A stretch of DNA of 64,000 bases, taken from NCBI RefSeq assembly GCF_016862575.1, contig NZ_BONF01000033.1, forward strand, positions 1 through 64,000. The letters are read 5' to 3'. Within the stretch, counting starts at the first letter, position 1. Each line of letters begins with the position of its first letter. Source of the stretch: Catellatospora bangladeshensis. Its GTDB lineage: Bacteria > Actinomycetota > Actinomycetes > Mycobacteriales > Micromonosporaceae. The notes beneath the pieces are model-generated. The model made no database searches. It was not told the DNA's origin and was given only the letters and a program-made list of their open reading frames with translations. The position numbers and the translations under genes were made by a program. Below, one piece after another: positions 1 through 7,239 of this stretch.

Positions 1-9
1 CTTAACGCT
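1..9. repeat. Possible edge of a hairpin repeat cut by the window start
   Basis: The first nine bases (cttaacgct) match the end of each arm of the hairpin at 55885-55928, where CTTCTTAACGC occurs twice. The window may therefore open inside another copy of that bidirectional terminator-like element. Nine bases are too few for certainty. Confidence 0.3.
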
Positions 10-437
10 CAATCCCAGTCGTCGCCCGCTTCCAGGCGCTGCCGCAGCAGCTGCTCCAGCGGCATCGACTCGCCGTCGCGGGCGCCCCGGCCCACGATCA
101 GCGGCGGGTCGGCGGGCGGCACCTGCGCACCGGTCAGCCGCGCCCGCAGCGAGGCGGGCACCCCGAGCACGTAGAACGTGCCGTCGGGGGTCACCGCCAG
201 CGTGCGGGCGCGCTGCAGATACCAGCCGCGCAGGCCCGTGCGGTAGCGCCCGCCGCCGTCGTACGCGAACGCGGTCAGCGCGGTGGTGCGCAGGCCGCGC
301 GCGCCCGCCTCGGCGGCGAACCGGCGCACCAGCTCCTTCGCCCGCTCCGTCTCCGCCGCCCGCTGCCGCTGCTCGGCCAGCGCGTGCTGGGCCACCGCGT
401 TGTCGCGCCGCGCCCGCCACTCCGCCTGATCGTCCAC
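9..437 (-). CDS. Hypothetical protein, 142 aa
   Basis: I do not recognise a family. The protein starts at GTG. Residues 1-45 are rich in Ala, Arg, Glu and Gln and look helical, possibly a short coiled coil. Residues 55-105 contain an aromatic and glycine-rich stretch (YDGGGRYRTGLRGWYL) followed by alternating hydrophobic residues, suggesting a small beta-rich domain. The C-terminus is acidic and ends GDDWD. There is no signal peptide or membrane segment, so it is probably cytoplasmic. It lies directly downstream of the sigma-factor remnant on the same strand, with only 10 nt between them, so it may once have been transcribed with it. That this is a real gene rests on an open frame filling the space and a plausible amino-acid composition. 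Confidence 0.6.
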   Translation of the reverse strand: MDDQAEWRARRDNAVAQHALAEQRQRAAETERAKELVRRFAAEAGARGLRTTALTAFAYDGGGRYRTGLRGWYLQRARTLAVTPDGTFYVLGVPASLRARLTGAQVPPADPPLIVGRGARDGESMPLEQLLRQRLEAGDDWD

Positions 438-447
438 GGTGCCGACC

Positions 448-669
448 CTAGCGCGGCCAGTGCGCGGCGACGTACCCGGCGATCCCGGCCAGCACCACGG
501 CCCCCGCCACGGCCAGCGCCGCCAGCCGGTTGCGGCGGCGCCGCGCGATCCGGCCCCGCACCGCGGCCAGCCGCTCGTTGCCGGCGGGCGCGTCGTCCTC
601 CGCGCGCAGCGGCAGGTTGCGTCGCCACCAGGAGTTGTACGTGTTCAGTAGCACCCTCCGGACGTAGGG
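448..669 (-). pseudogene. Remnant of a third SigE-family sigma/membrane fusion
   Basis: The translation begins PYVRRVLLNTYNSWWRR, which is sigma region 2.4 of the two intact neighbours. It then jumps directly to a segment matching their post-sigma linker and membrane anchor (DDAPAGNERLAAVRGR, then a hydrophobic helix VAGAVVLAGIAGYVA). All of sigma region 4 and the residues between are missing, the N-terminal 55 or so residues are missing, and a stop follows the membrane helix so the exported domain is gone. A GTG inside the remnant could start a 68-aa product with one membrane helix, but it could not act as a sigma factor. The homologous frame begins 22 nt after the stop of the intact paralogue at 692, consistent with tandem duplication followed by deletion. 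Confidence 0.8.
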
Positions 670-691
670 CCGACATGCGCCGCGGGCGGGA

Positions 692-2131
692 TCAGGTCGC
701 CGGCATCACCGCCACGAACCAGTCGCCGGTCATGTGCTCGGCCTCGACCGAGATCGTCAGCTGATCCGGGTAGGACAGGCTGAGCCCGCGCCGCTGCGCG
801 TCGTCGGAGGCCGGTTCGAAGACCGACTGCCATACCGCCTGCTCGTAGTCCCACCAGGTCTTGACGTCGACCGGCACCCCGTTGATCAGAATCCGCAGCA
901 CGCCCGGCGTCTGCGCGGCGGCCATGATCCGGACTCCGCCGCGCTGCCAGTCGTAGCTGGCCGTGTGCGGACCGTCCGCCGTGATCAGGGCGCTGCCGGG
1001 CAGCGCCGCGCCCGGCCGCGACAGCGGCGCCAGCGTGGCGGGGCGCTCCGGCAGCGACACCTCGCCGAACGGCACCGCCTCACCGACCAGCACCGCCAGC
1101 ACCCCGTCGGCCGGGGCCGGACCCGGCGTCGGCGAGCTCGTGGACTGCGAGCCGCCGTAGACGTAGCCCACGTCCAGGGAGTACGTGACCGTCATCGGCT
1201 TGCCGATCTCCACCTCGGCGTCGCGCAGCGTGTCCGGGGCCGGTTGCAGCCGGGCGTCGAAGGACAGTCCCCGGGTGTCGCACTCGGCGGTGCCCAGCGA
1301 CCTCCCGTTGATCCACACGTGGATGATCAGCGGCAGCGCGTAGCCGGAATGCGTACACGCCGGGAAGAACGCCAGGTCCAGCGTGGACGGAGTCATCGTG
1401 AACCCGCCCTGCCCGGCGGCGAAGCTCGCCGACTCGCGCTCCACGATCCGGTAACCCTGGTGGAAGTCCGGCACCCCGGAGAACTGGTCCGGGCCCCGGC
1501 CGGGGCCGACGGCGTACCCAGCGATGCCCGCCAGCACCACCGCGCAGGCCGCGGCGACGGACGCGAGCTTGGCCCGGCGCTGCTGCGCGACCCGCTCCCG
1601 CACCGCCACCAGCCGCTCGTTGCCCGCCGGGGCGTCCTCGCCCGGCAGCGGCAGCGCCTGCAGATCCGGGTCGACCCGCAGCCGGGCCAGACCCTTGGCC
1701 GCGTAGCTCTTCACCGAGCCGGGGGAGATGCCCAGCGCCTGCGCGATCTCCGCCTCGGTCAGATCCTCGAAGTAACGCAGCACCAGCACCACCCGCTGCT
1801 GCCGGGACAGCCGCCCCAGCGCGCGCCACACCTCGTCGCGTTCGTCGACCGCCGCCTGCGGGGCGGTGATCGCCTGCTCGGGCAGCACGTCGGTGGGGCG
1901 CTCGCCGTTCCAGCGCCGCCGCCACCACGAGCGGTACGTGTTGACCAGCACCTGCCGCACGTACGGCTCCGGGTCGCCGTGGATGCGCCGCCACGCCGAC
2001 CACGACTTCACCAGCGCGGTCTGCAGCAGGTCCTCGGCCAGGGCGTGGTCGCCGGTGAGCAGGTACGCGATCCGCAGCAGGTGCCGCGACCGCGCCATGA
2101 CGAACTCGTCGAACTCCGCCGTGCCGGCCAT
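692..2131 (-). CDS. SigE-family ECF sigma factor fused to a membrane anchor and exported domain
   Basis: A 479-aa two-part protein. Residues 8-72 form sigma region 2 (AEDLLQTALVKSWSAWRR, then DPEPYVRQVLVNTYRSWWRR) and residues 98-152 region 4 (SRQQRVVLVLRYFEDLTEAE, then GISPGSVKSYAAKGLARLR), typical of the actinobacterial SigE family, which normally ends near residue 170. Here a basic linker (residues 165-188) leads into one membrane helix (about 189-208) and some 270 exported residues. By the positive-inside rule the sigma part is cytoplasmic and the tail outside. The tail has a Cys pair around WINGRSLG and ends in SVEAEHMTGDWFVA. The family directs RNA polymerase to stress promoters; tethering would inactivate sigma or make release depend on proteolysis (inference). 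The neighbouring fusion is a paralogue. Confidence 0.88.
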   Translation of the reverse strand: MAGTAEFDEFVMARSRHLLRIAYLLTGDHALAEDLLQTALVKSWSAWRRIHGDPEPYVRQVLVNTYRSWWRRRWNGERPTDVLPEQAITAPQAAVDERDEVWRALGRLSRQQRVVLVLRYFEDLTEAEIAQALGISPGSVKSYAAKGLARLRVDPDLQALPLPGEDAPAGNERLVAVRERVAQQRRAKLASVAAACAVVLAGIAGYAVGPGRGPDQFSGVPDFHQGYRIVERESASFAAGQGGFTMTPSTLDLAFFPACTHSGYALPLIIHVWINGRSLGTAECDTRGLSFDARLQPAPDTLRDAEVEIGKPMTVTYSLDVGYVYGGSQSTSSPTPGPAPADGVLAVLVGEAVPFGEVSLPERPATLAPLSRPGAALPGSALITADGPHTASYDWQRGGVRIMAAAQTPGVLRILINGVPVDVKTWWDYEQAVWQSVFEPASDDAQRRGLSLSYPDQLTISVEAEHMTGDWFVAVMPAT

Positions 2132-2224
2132 GCCTCGCGCGCCCTCCCCATCGGTGCCGTCAGCAACAGCTACTCGTTGGCGTACAGCATCGGTTGTGGC
2201 CCGGCGTCAGGTAATCGCGGGACG

Positions 2225-3715
2225 TCATTGCTTCGGTGGGTAGAAGGCCACGTACCAGTCGCCCGTCATGCGCTCGGCCTCCACCGAGATCGTGACCAGC
2301 GAACCCGGGACCGGATCCCAGCGGCCGCCGCTGATGCGGTTCCGCCCGGCCTGCAGGGACGCGGAGATGGGTGCGGCTCCCCAGGGCGGGGTGACGCTGT
2401 CGTCGTTGCTTTGAACGGTCCACGGCAGGGTGCCGAAGTCGAGCGTGTGTATCGCCACGCCGTCCACGGAGATCCGCAGCCGTCCGGGCGTCTGCGACCG
2501 GGCCTGCAGGATCAGCGACCCGCGCCAGACCACGGTGACGCTGTGCGGACCACCGGCGTCCAGCCTGGTGATCTTCGCGGGATCGACCGACTCCAGCACG
2601 CGATTGAGCGGCGCCGACTGAGTCGAGGGATAGACCAGCGGAAACTCCTCGAACGAGATCAGTTCGCCGATCGACACGGCCACGGTGCCCACCGGAAGCG
2701 GCCCTTCCGTCCGCAACTCCAGGCTCACCTCGGCCGGCTTGCCGGGGACAAGGCCCAATCGCGCCGGGTCCAGCACGCCGAAGAAGCTCTTCAAGGCGAT
2801 CGGCTCGTCCACGCACGCGCCCGACCACACCTCCCGGCCGTTGACCCGGGCGTACACCGCGACGTTCAGCGTGCCGGGAAGCCGACAGGTCACGAACAGC
2901 GCCTCCGGCCGCTCACCCGGCGTCCAGACCAGTGCCCGGTCCAGGCGCTCGGCGTAGCCGTACTGCGCCGACGGCCCCAGCCGGTAGTAGTCGACGTCGA
3001 ACGGCATCGTGCTGGTCTGCGCGTACTTCGGGAGCTGGATCCGGAACGCGGGCTCCGGCAGCGCCTTCGCGCGCAGCTGCGGCAGCAGGGCGTACGCGGC
3101 GACCAGCGCGATCGCGGCGAGGCAGGCGGCGGCGACGGTGACGGCCGTGCGCAGCCGGCGCCGCCGCGTGATGCGCCCCCGCACCGCGACCAGGCGCTCG
3201 TTGCCGGTGGGTGCGTCTTCGCCGTCGGGCAGCGGGAGCGTCCGCAGGTCCGGGTCCAGCCGCAGCTTCGCCAGCCCCTTCGACGCGTGGGTCTTCACCG
3301 AGCCGGCGGAGATGTCGAGCGTCCGCGCGATGTCCGCCTCGCTGAGATCCTCGAAGTAGCGCAGCACCAGCACCAGGCGCTGCTGCCGGGGCAGCCGGGA
3401 CAGTGCCCGCCAGACCCGGTCGCGCTCGTCGACCTCCGCCTGCGGGACGGGTCCGGCCCGGTCGGGCAGCGTCTCGGTGGGCCGTTCGCCGGTCCACCGC
3501 CGCCGCCACCAGGAGTTGAACGTGTTGGCGAGCACACGGCGGACGTACGGCTCCGGGTCGCCCTCGATGCGCCGCCAGGCCGACCAGGACTTCACCAGGG
3601 TGGTCTGCAGCAGGTCCTCGGCCAGGGCGTGATCGCCGGTGAGCAGGTACGCGACGCGCAGCAGATGCCGCGAGCGCGTCGTGACGAACTCGTCGAACGT
3701 GGCCGTCTCGGCCAT
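2225..3715 (-). CDS. Second SigE-family ECF sigma factor fused to a membrane anchor and exported domain
   Basis: A 496-aa paralogue of the preceding fusion with the same order: sigma region 2 (AEDLLQTTLVKSWSAWRR), region 4 (RQQRLVLVLRYFEDLSEAD, ISAGSVKTHASKGLAKLR), an Arg-rich linker (RRRRLRTAVTV), one membrane helix near residues 190-212 and about 280 exported residues. The tail again has two cysteines about 24 residues apart around RVNGREVW, and ends SVEAERMTGDWYVAFYPPKQ. Two in-frame ATG codons lie next to an AGGAGG at 3723-3728. The one at 3721 is only 1 nt from it and the one at 3715 has 7-nt spacing, so I use 3715. About 93 nt separate it from the next fusion downstream; co-transcription is possible but not evident. 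Confidence 0.88.
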   Translation of the reverse strand: MAETATFDEFVTTRSRHLLRVAYLLTGDHALAEDLLQTTLVKSWSAWRRIEGDPEPYVRRVLANTFNSWWRRRWTGERPTETLPDRAGPVPQAEVDERDRVWRALSRLPRQQRLVLVLRYFEDLSEADIARTLDISAGSVKTHASKGLAKLRLDPDLRTLPLPDGEDAPTGNERLVAVRGRITRRRRLRTAVTVAAACLAAIALVAAYALLPQLRAKALPEPAFRIQLPKYAQTSTMPFDVDYYRLGPSAQYGYAERLDRALVWTPGERPEALFVTCRLPGTLNVAVYARVNGREVWSGACVDEPIALKSFFGVLDPARLGLVPGKPAEVSLELRTEGPLPVGTVAVSIGELISFEEFPLVYPSTQSAPLNRVLESVDPAKITRLDAGGPHSVTVVWRGSLILQARSQTPGRLRISVDGVAIHTLDFGTLPWTVQSNDDSVTPPWGAAPISASLQAGRNRISGGRWDPVPGSLVTISVEAERMTGDWYVAFYPPKQ

Positions 3716-3820
3716 GGCCATACCTCCTGTGCTCGCTGCTCTCGCAGCAGGTACGCGCTGGGAGGCATCCGGGGTTGAACGCGATCAACCGCGAATCCCC
3801 GGATGCGCGAGGATAGCGGT

Positions 3821-4210
3821 GTGGAGATGTGGAACAACCCCTCGTGCTCGAAGTGCGCCGCGGCGCGGGAGACGTTCGAGCTGGCCGCGGTGCCGGTGAC
3901 GCTGCGGCCGTACCTGACCGCGCCGCCGAGCGCCGCCGAGCTGGAGGACGTGCTGGGACGGCTGGGCGCGCAGCCGTGGGAGGTCTGCCGGCTGGGCGAG
4001 CCGGTCGCCGCCGAGCTGGGCCTGGCCGACTGGCCCCGGGACGAGGCGTCGCGCGAGCGCTGGATCGACGCGATGGCGGCCCACCCCGAGCTGATCCAGC
4101 GGCCGATCCTGCTGCTCGACGACGGCACTGCCGTGGTGGGCCGCACCCCGGAGGCCCTGTCCCAGGCGGTGGCCACCGCCACGCGCGTGACGGAACCGCC
4201 ACTGCCGTGA
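3821..4210 (+). CDS. ArsC/Spx-like thioredoxin-fold protein, 129 aa
   Basis: The N-terminus MEMWNNPSCSKCAAARETFE is the ArsC-family pattern, a beta strand followed by NPxCSKC, giving a CxxC pair at residues 9 and 12. LIQRPILLLDD followed by GRTPEAL matches the C-terminal part of arsenate reductase-like proteins (usually LLQRPIV...RP). The family includes glutaredoxin-linked arsenate reductases and Spx-type regulators. No arsR, acr3 or arsB gene is nearby, so an arsenic role is not supported; a general thiol redox role is as likely. I chose the GTG at 3821 because GAGGA lies 8 nt upstream; an ATG at 3803 would add six residues before the family's usual start. It is divergent from the sigma fusion. 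Confidence 0.8.
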   Translation: MEMWNNPSCSKCAAARETFELAAVPVTLRPYLTAPPSAAELEDVLGRLGAQPWEVCRLGEPVAAELGLADWPRDEASRERWIDAMAAHPELIQRPILLLDDGTAVVGRTPEALSQAVATATRVTEPPLP

Positions 4211-4289
4211 AAGCGTGCGCTGCCGGAGGTGTGTGCTGCTGGGGGCGGGTGCTGCCGGGCGTGTGCTGCCTGGCGGCTGCCGCCGCGAA

Positions 4290-4350
4290 GATCGCGGATT
4301 CGTGTCACAAAGTGCAGCCGGACCACAGGTTCTGACACGAAGTCGCGATC
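4290..4350. repeat. Hairpin repeat family A, copy 1
   Basis: Imperfect inverted repeat with outer GATCGCGGATTCGTGTCA and inner return arm TGACACGAAGTCGCGATC around a loop of about 25 nt. It lies 80 nt after the ArsC-like gene. Same family as 4392-4458 and the three copies at 25.9-26.2 kb. Confidence 0.85.
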
Positions 4351-4391
4351 ATCCCCGGCTGAAGGACACCGCTCGACACCGGTCCTCGGCG

Positions 4392-4458
4392 CATGATCGC
4401 GGTCTCGTGTCGGAACCTGCGGCCAGACCTCAGATTTCGACACGAGACCGCGATCATG
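4392..4458. repeat. Hairpin repeat family A, copy 2
   Basis: Perfect 21-bp inverted repeat: the arm at 4392-4412 (CATGATCGCGGTCTCGTGTC plus one G) pairs with 4438-4458, leaving a 25-nt loop. It sits between the convergent ends of the ArsC-like and PEP-mutase-like genes, where it could terminate transcription in both directions, although it has no T-tract. Confidence 0.88.
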
Positions 4459-4474
4459 CCCAGCCAAGTGGCCG

Positions 4475-5272
4475 TCAGGACAGGAGCGCGTTCACGTCGC
4501 CGTAGGCCAGTCCGCCTTCGACCGCGCTGTACGTGCCCTTGGCCTGCAGCTCCTCGGCCGCGCGCCGGACCACCGCGTATGCCGCCTCGGCTACCGACGA
4601 ACCCAGGCTCACCCGGGCCACCCCGAGCGCCGCCAGCTCCGCCACGGCCGGGGAGCCCGGCCCGACCAGGACGTTCAGCGGCGCATCGATGCCCGCGACC
4701 AGCTCGGCGATCACCGCCGGGTCGGCCGTGCCGGGCACGAACACGCCATCGGCTCCCGCGTCGACGTAAGCCCGCGCTCTGGCCAGGGCATCTGCCACGG
4801 TGCCGCCGTGGAAGAACGTGTCCACCCGCGCGTTGACGAACAGCCCGTCCCCGGCCGCCGCACGGGCCGCCGCGAACCGCCGCGCCGCCTCCACCACGGT
4901 CAGCTGCGGGGCTGCGCCGCTACGGTCGCTGTCTTCCAGGTTGATCCCGGCCGCCCCCGCCGCGACGACCAGCCGCACCGTCTCGGCGACCCCCGCCGCG
5001 TCGTCGGCGAACCCGCCCTCGACGTCGGCGGTCACCGGCACCGACACCGCGGCCACGACCCGGGCCACCAGGTCCACGGCGCGATCCCGGTCGAGCACGT
5101 TGCCGTCCTTCGCGCCCAGGCTCCAGGCCACGCCCGCGCTGGTGGTCGCAATGGCCGGGGCGCCGGCCTGCTCGACGACGCGGGCGCTCGCCACATCCCA
5201 CGCGTTCGCCAGGCGCAGCGGGTCGCCGGGACGGTGCAGCGCACGGAACACGTCGTACTTGTCAGAAGTCAT
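4475..5272 (-). CDS. Isocitrate lyase/PEP mutase superfamily protein, 265 aa
   Basis: A TIM-barrel enzyme of the isocitrate lyase/phosphoenolpyruvate mutase superfamily. Visible signatures are the early strand LRLANAWDVASARVVEQAG, the ATTSAGVAWSLG loop, the metal-region strand VTADVEGGF, and GINLEDS, which normally contributes to Mg binding. The KKCGH catalytic loop of true isocitrate lyase is absent, and the length (265 aa) fits the short branch of C-C lyases such as methylisocitrate- or oxaloacetate-type enzymes. The substrate cannot be assigned from sequence. The ATG at 5272 is preferred to a GTG two codons upstream because homologues start close to this point. It is divergent from a small membrane protein gene. 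Confidence 0.85.
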   Translation of the reverse strand: MTSDKYDVFRALHRPGDPLRLANAWDVASARVVEQAGAPAIATTSAGVAWSLGAKDGNVLDRDRAVDLVARVVAAVSVPVTADVEGGFADDAAGVAETVRLVVAAGAAGINLEDSDRSGAAPQLTVVEAARRFAAARAAAGDGLFVNARVDTFFHGGTVADALARARAYVDAGADGVFVPGTADPAVIAELVAGIDAPLNVLVGPGSPAVAELAALGVARVSLGSSVAEAAYAVVRRAAEELQAKGTYSAVEGGLAYGDVNALLS

Positions 5273-5359
5273 GGGCACAGTCGATCACGAAGCACCGACA
5301 CTCGACCGGCGGCGATCGGACGTGACCGTCAGCCCGTCGGGAACCGGTATGGTGCGTCG

Positions 5360-5713
5360 ATGCGACAGACGTCGACGACCCGGACCTTCGCGGGCGCGCT
5401 GAGCACGGTCCAGCTGGTGCTGGTGCTGGCGTACGCCTACGGGGCGGTCGCCTACCTCACCACGGACGCGCGGTACTTCCCCGAGCAGTCGCCGCCCGGC
5501 TGGTCCTGGCCCGCGGTGCTGGCGACGGCGCTCGGCCTGCCCTTGGCGGTGCTCTGCCTTGCGCTGGCCGCGGGGGCGTGGCGTTCGGCCGAGGTCCGGT
5601 CCGCGCCCCGGCTGCGCGTCGCGCTGGCCGCCACCAGCGTGGCCACACTGGTGGCGCTGCTGGTGATGGCCACTCCGCCCGGCTGGGAGCTGTTCGACTG
5701 GTACGTCAGCTGA
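5360..5713 (+). CDS. Small integral membrane protein, 117 aa
   Basis: No family recognised. Three hydrophobic segments are visible: residues 12-33 (STVQLVLVLAYAYGAVAYL), about 48-72 (WPAVLATALGLPLAVLCLALAAGAW) and about 84-105 (LRVALAATSVATLVALLVMA). A proline- and glycine-containing loop between the first two probably faces outside. The ATG at 5360 gives a start just before the first helix. The last 8 nt overlap the end of the convergent DUF4231 gene, so the two share a terminator region with no spacer. Confidence 0.65.
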   Translation: MRQTSTTRTFAGALSTVQLVLVLAYAYGAVAYLTTDARYFPEQSPPGWSWPAVLATALGLPLAVLCLALAAGAWRSAEVRSAPRLRVALAATSVATLVALLVMATPPGWELFDWYVS

Positions 5714-6176
5714 CGGGCTGCTGCTCCGGCTCCGAGCGGCGCACCGTGCGCTGCTCGGCCCACTGCGACGTCTCAGCCGCGACCAAACTCTCCACGTTCT
5801 CGACGAGGATCGTCTCGGCGCGGTCGGCGTCGTAGGGAGCCGCGCCCGCGCTCCACACGACCGCCTCGCGCTGCATGGCCACCAGCGTGGCGCTGGCCCG
5901 GATCCAGCTCTCGCCCGGCCGGACCAGCTGCCGCAGCCCGGCCAGCACGGCGACCAGAGCACCGAGCACGGCGGTGACGGCGGTCGGAGCGCCGAGCGCG
6001 GCCGCGGCGGGGATGCTCGCGGCGACCACCACGGTCACGCCCTCCAGCGTGTAGTTCATGATCCGCTGGCGGCGCACCTGCCGCGAGTACCACCCGAGCC
6101 GCTCCTGCACGCTGAGCGGCAGCGGGACGCCGCCGGGGGAGGTGAGCCGCTGCCACCACACGGGCTGTTCCGCCAT
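5706..6176 (-). CDS. DUF4231-type membrane protein, 156 aa
   Basis: Residues 20-45 (PLSVQERLGWYSRQVRRQ) and the two adjacent hydrophobic helices at about 46-88 (VTVVVAASIPAAAALG and VTAVLGALVAVLAGL) match the layout of DUF4231: an amphipathic charged helix, two membrane helices, then a long cytoplasmic helix carrying LVRPGESWIRASATLVAMQRE. The family's function is unknown; members occur beside sensor or phage-defence genes in some bacteria, but nothing here indicates that. The ATG at 6176 has a GGGAGG-like ribosome site nearby. Its stop overlaps the convergent small membrane protein gene. Confidence 0.7.
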   Translation of the reverse strand: MAEQPVWWQRLTSPGGVPLPLSVQERLGWYSRQVRRQRIMNYTLEGVTVVVAASIPAAAALGAPTAVTAVLGALVAVLAGLRQLVRPGESWIRASATLVAMQREAVVWSAGAAPYDADRAETILVENVESLVAAETSQWAEQRTVRRSEPEQQPVS

Positions 6177-6333
6177 GCCGTCCGCCTCCCGGTCGCCGAA
6201 GTCCCGATGATGGTGGCACGGTCCTTCCCGGACGGACAGCCCTCGGTTCGGTCGTAGTCCCGACGGTTTCGCGTCACGGTCCGGGCACTCTCGGTACGCG
6301 AAATTGTCGGACCCCGCGTTTAGCGTCCGTCTC

Positions 6334-6564
6334 ATGAGGCCGGACACGAACGACCCGCGAACGGTGGAGCGTACGTTCACGGAGATCATGCGAATCAACG
6401 ACGTGCTCCAGGCGAGCCCGCTGAGCGTGCTCGCGGCGCGGTTCCGCGGGCTGTCCCGGCAGCTCGCGGCAGGCGAGATCACGCGGGAGCAGCTGGAGGC
6501 GCGGATGGCCGAGAGCCGCCGGACGCTGGGCTTCCCGGTCGACGGCGAGCGGGAGGCTTGCTGA
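6334..6564 (+). CDS. Small helical protein, first of a translationally coupled pair
   Basis: A 76-aa protein of unknown function, from the ATG at 6334. Residues 20-65 (ASPLSVLAARFRGLSRQLAA, then GEITREQLEARMAESRRTLG) form two predicted helices with a basic face. The pattern of small residue-Ser/Gly-Leu followed by RFR...L.AGEITR...RM..SRR is repeated in the next gene, so the two are probably ancient duplicates. Its TGA overlaps the next ATG in a TGATG arrangement, which usually couples translation and often indicates partners of one complex. No membrane segment or metal motif is seen. Confidence 0.6.
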   Translation: MRPDTNDPRTVERTFTEIMRINDVLQASPLSVLAARFRGLSRQLAAGEITREQLEARMAESRRTLGFPVDGEREAC

Positions 6565-6761
6565 TGGACGACGCTGCGATGCGCCGCGAGTTCGAGGCCA
6601 TCCTCGCCGCGAGCGGGCTGGCGGTTCCCGCCGCGCACAGCCTGCTCAGCTTCCGGATCCGCTACTGGGCGCGGCTGGTGCGGGCCGGGCGCATGACGCG
6701 CGCCGAGTTCGACCAGCGCGTCGCCGCCGCCCGCCGCGAGCTGCGCGCCGCTGGCGACTGA
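6564..6761 (+). CDS. Small helical protein, second of a translationally coupled pair
   Basis: A 65-aa protein starting at the ATG inside the TGATG junction with the upstream gene. It has the same two-helix plan as its neighbour: ASGLAVPAAHSLLSFRIRYW, then a turn AGRMTRAEF and a basic helix DQRVAAARREL. The similarity to the upstream protein (AGEITREQLEARMAESRREL-like) suggests a heteromeric pair from tandem duplication. No known domain is recognised. Expression presumably depends on translation of the first gene. Confidence 0.6.
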   Translation: MDDAAMRREFEAILAASGLAVPAAHSLLSFRIRYWARLVRAGRMTRAEFDQRVAAARRELRAAGD

Positions 6762-6808
6762 CGGCACCCGCGGAGAGGCGTCCGACTGAACGCCTCTCCG
6801 CATACCCC

Positions 6809-7210
6809 CTAGGCCTTCTCCTCAAGGTCGAGGCAGACGCTGTTGATGCAGTAGCGCGCGTCCTTCGGGGTGAAGCCCTCGCCGTCGAACCGGTGCCCGA
6901 GGTGCGAGTCGCAGTTGGCGCAGCGCACCTCCACGCGCACCATGCCCAGCGACCTGTCCTCGATGTACTTGATGGTCCCCGGCAGCGCCTCGTCGAAGCT
7001 CGGCCAGCCGCAGTGGCTGTCGAACTTCGTGACGCTGTCGAACAGCGCCGTCCCACACGCACGGCACTTGTACGTGCCAGGGGTCTTGGTGTTGACGTAC
7101 TTGCCGGACCACGGTGCCTCAGTGCCCGCCTGGCGCAGCACCCGGAACTCCTCCGGGTTGAGGCGCACGCGCCACTCCTGCTCGCTCAGCTGGCTGACGT
7201 TCTGCTCCAT
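6809..7210 (-). CDS. msrB: Peptide-methionine (R)-S-oxide reductase MsrB
   Basis: A 133-aa complete MsrB. It reduces the R epimer of methionine sulfoxide in proteins in the cytoplasm, using thioredoxin. The zinc-binding pairs are CRAC and CANC, the substrate-pocket segment is KFDSHCGWPSFDEA, GHRFDGEGF follows, and the catalytic cysteine is in RYCINSVCLDL. Length and motif order are those of the zinc-containing type. It is divergent from the LigD-polymerase-like gene with only 29 nt between start codons, so the promoters must overlap. Confidence 0.95.
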   Translation of the reverse strand: MEQNVSQLSEQEWRVRLNPEEFRVLRQAGTEAPWSGKYVNTKTPGTYKCRACGTALFDSVTKFDSHCGWPSFDEALPGTIKYIEDRSLGMVRVEVRCANCDSHLGHRFDGEGFTPKDARYCINSVCLDLEEKA

Positions 7211-7239
7211 GCCTCGACCGTACGCGGTAGCGTCGGGCC

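Noticed and set aside
734-3778. A 1014-codon plus-strand frame antisense to the sigma fusions
   Set aside because: Its translation is Arg/Gln/His-rich with repeated codon-mirror patterns of the minus-strand genes, and no known domain; typical shadow of high-GC coding DNA.
3803-4210. Arsenate-resistance operon
   Set aside because: Only an ArsC-like protein is present; no arsR, acr3/arsB or arsenite gene lies nearby.
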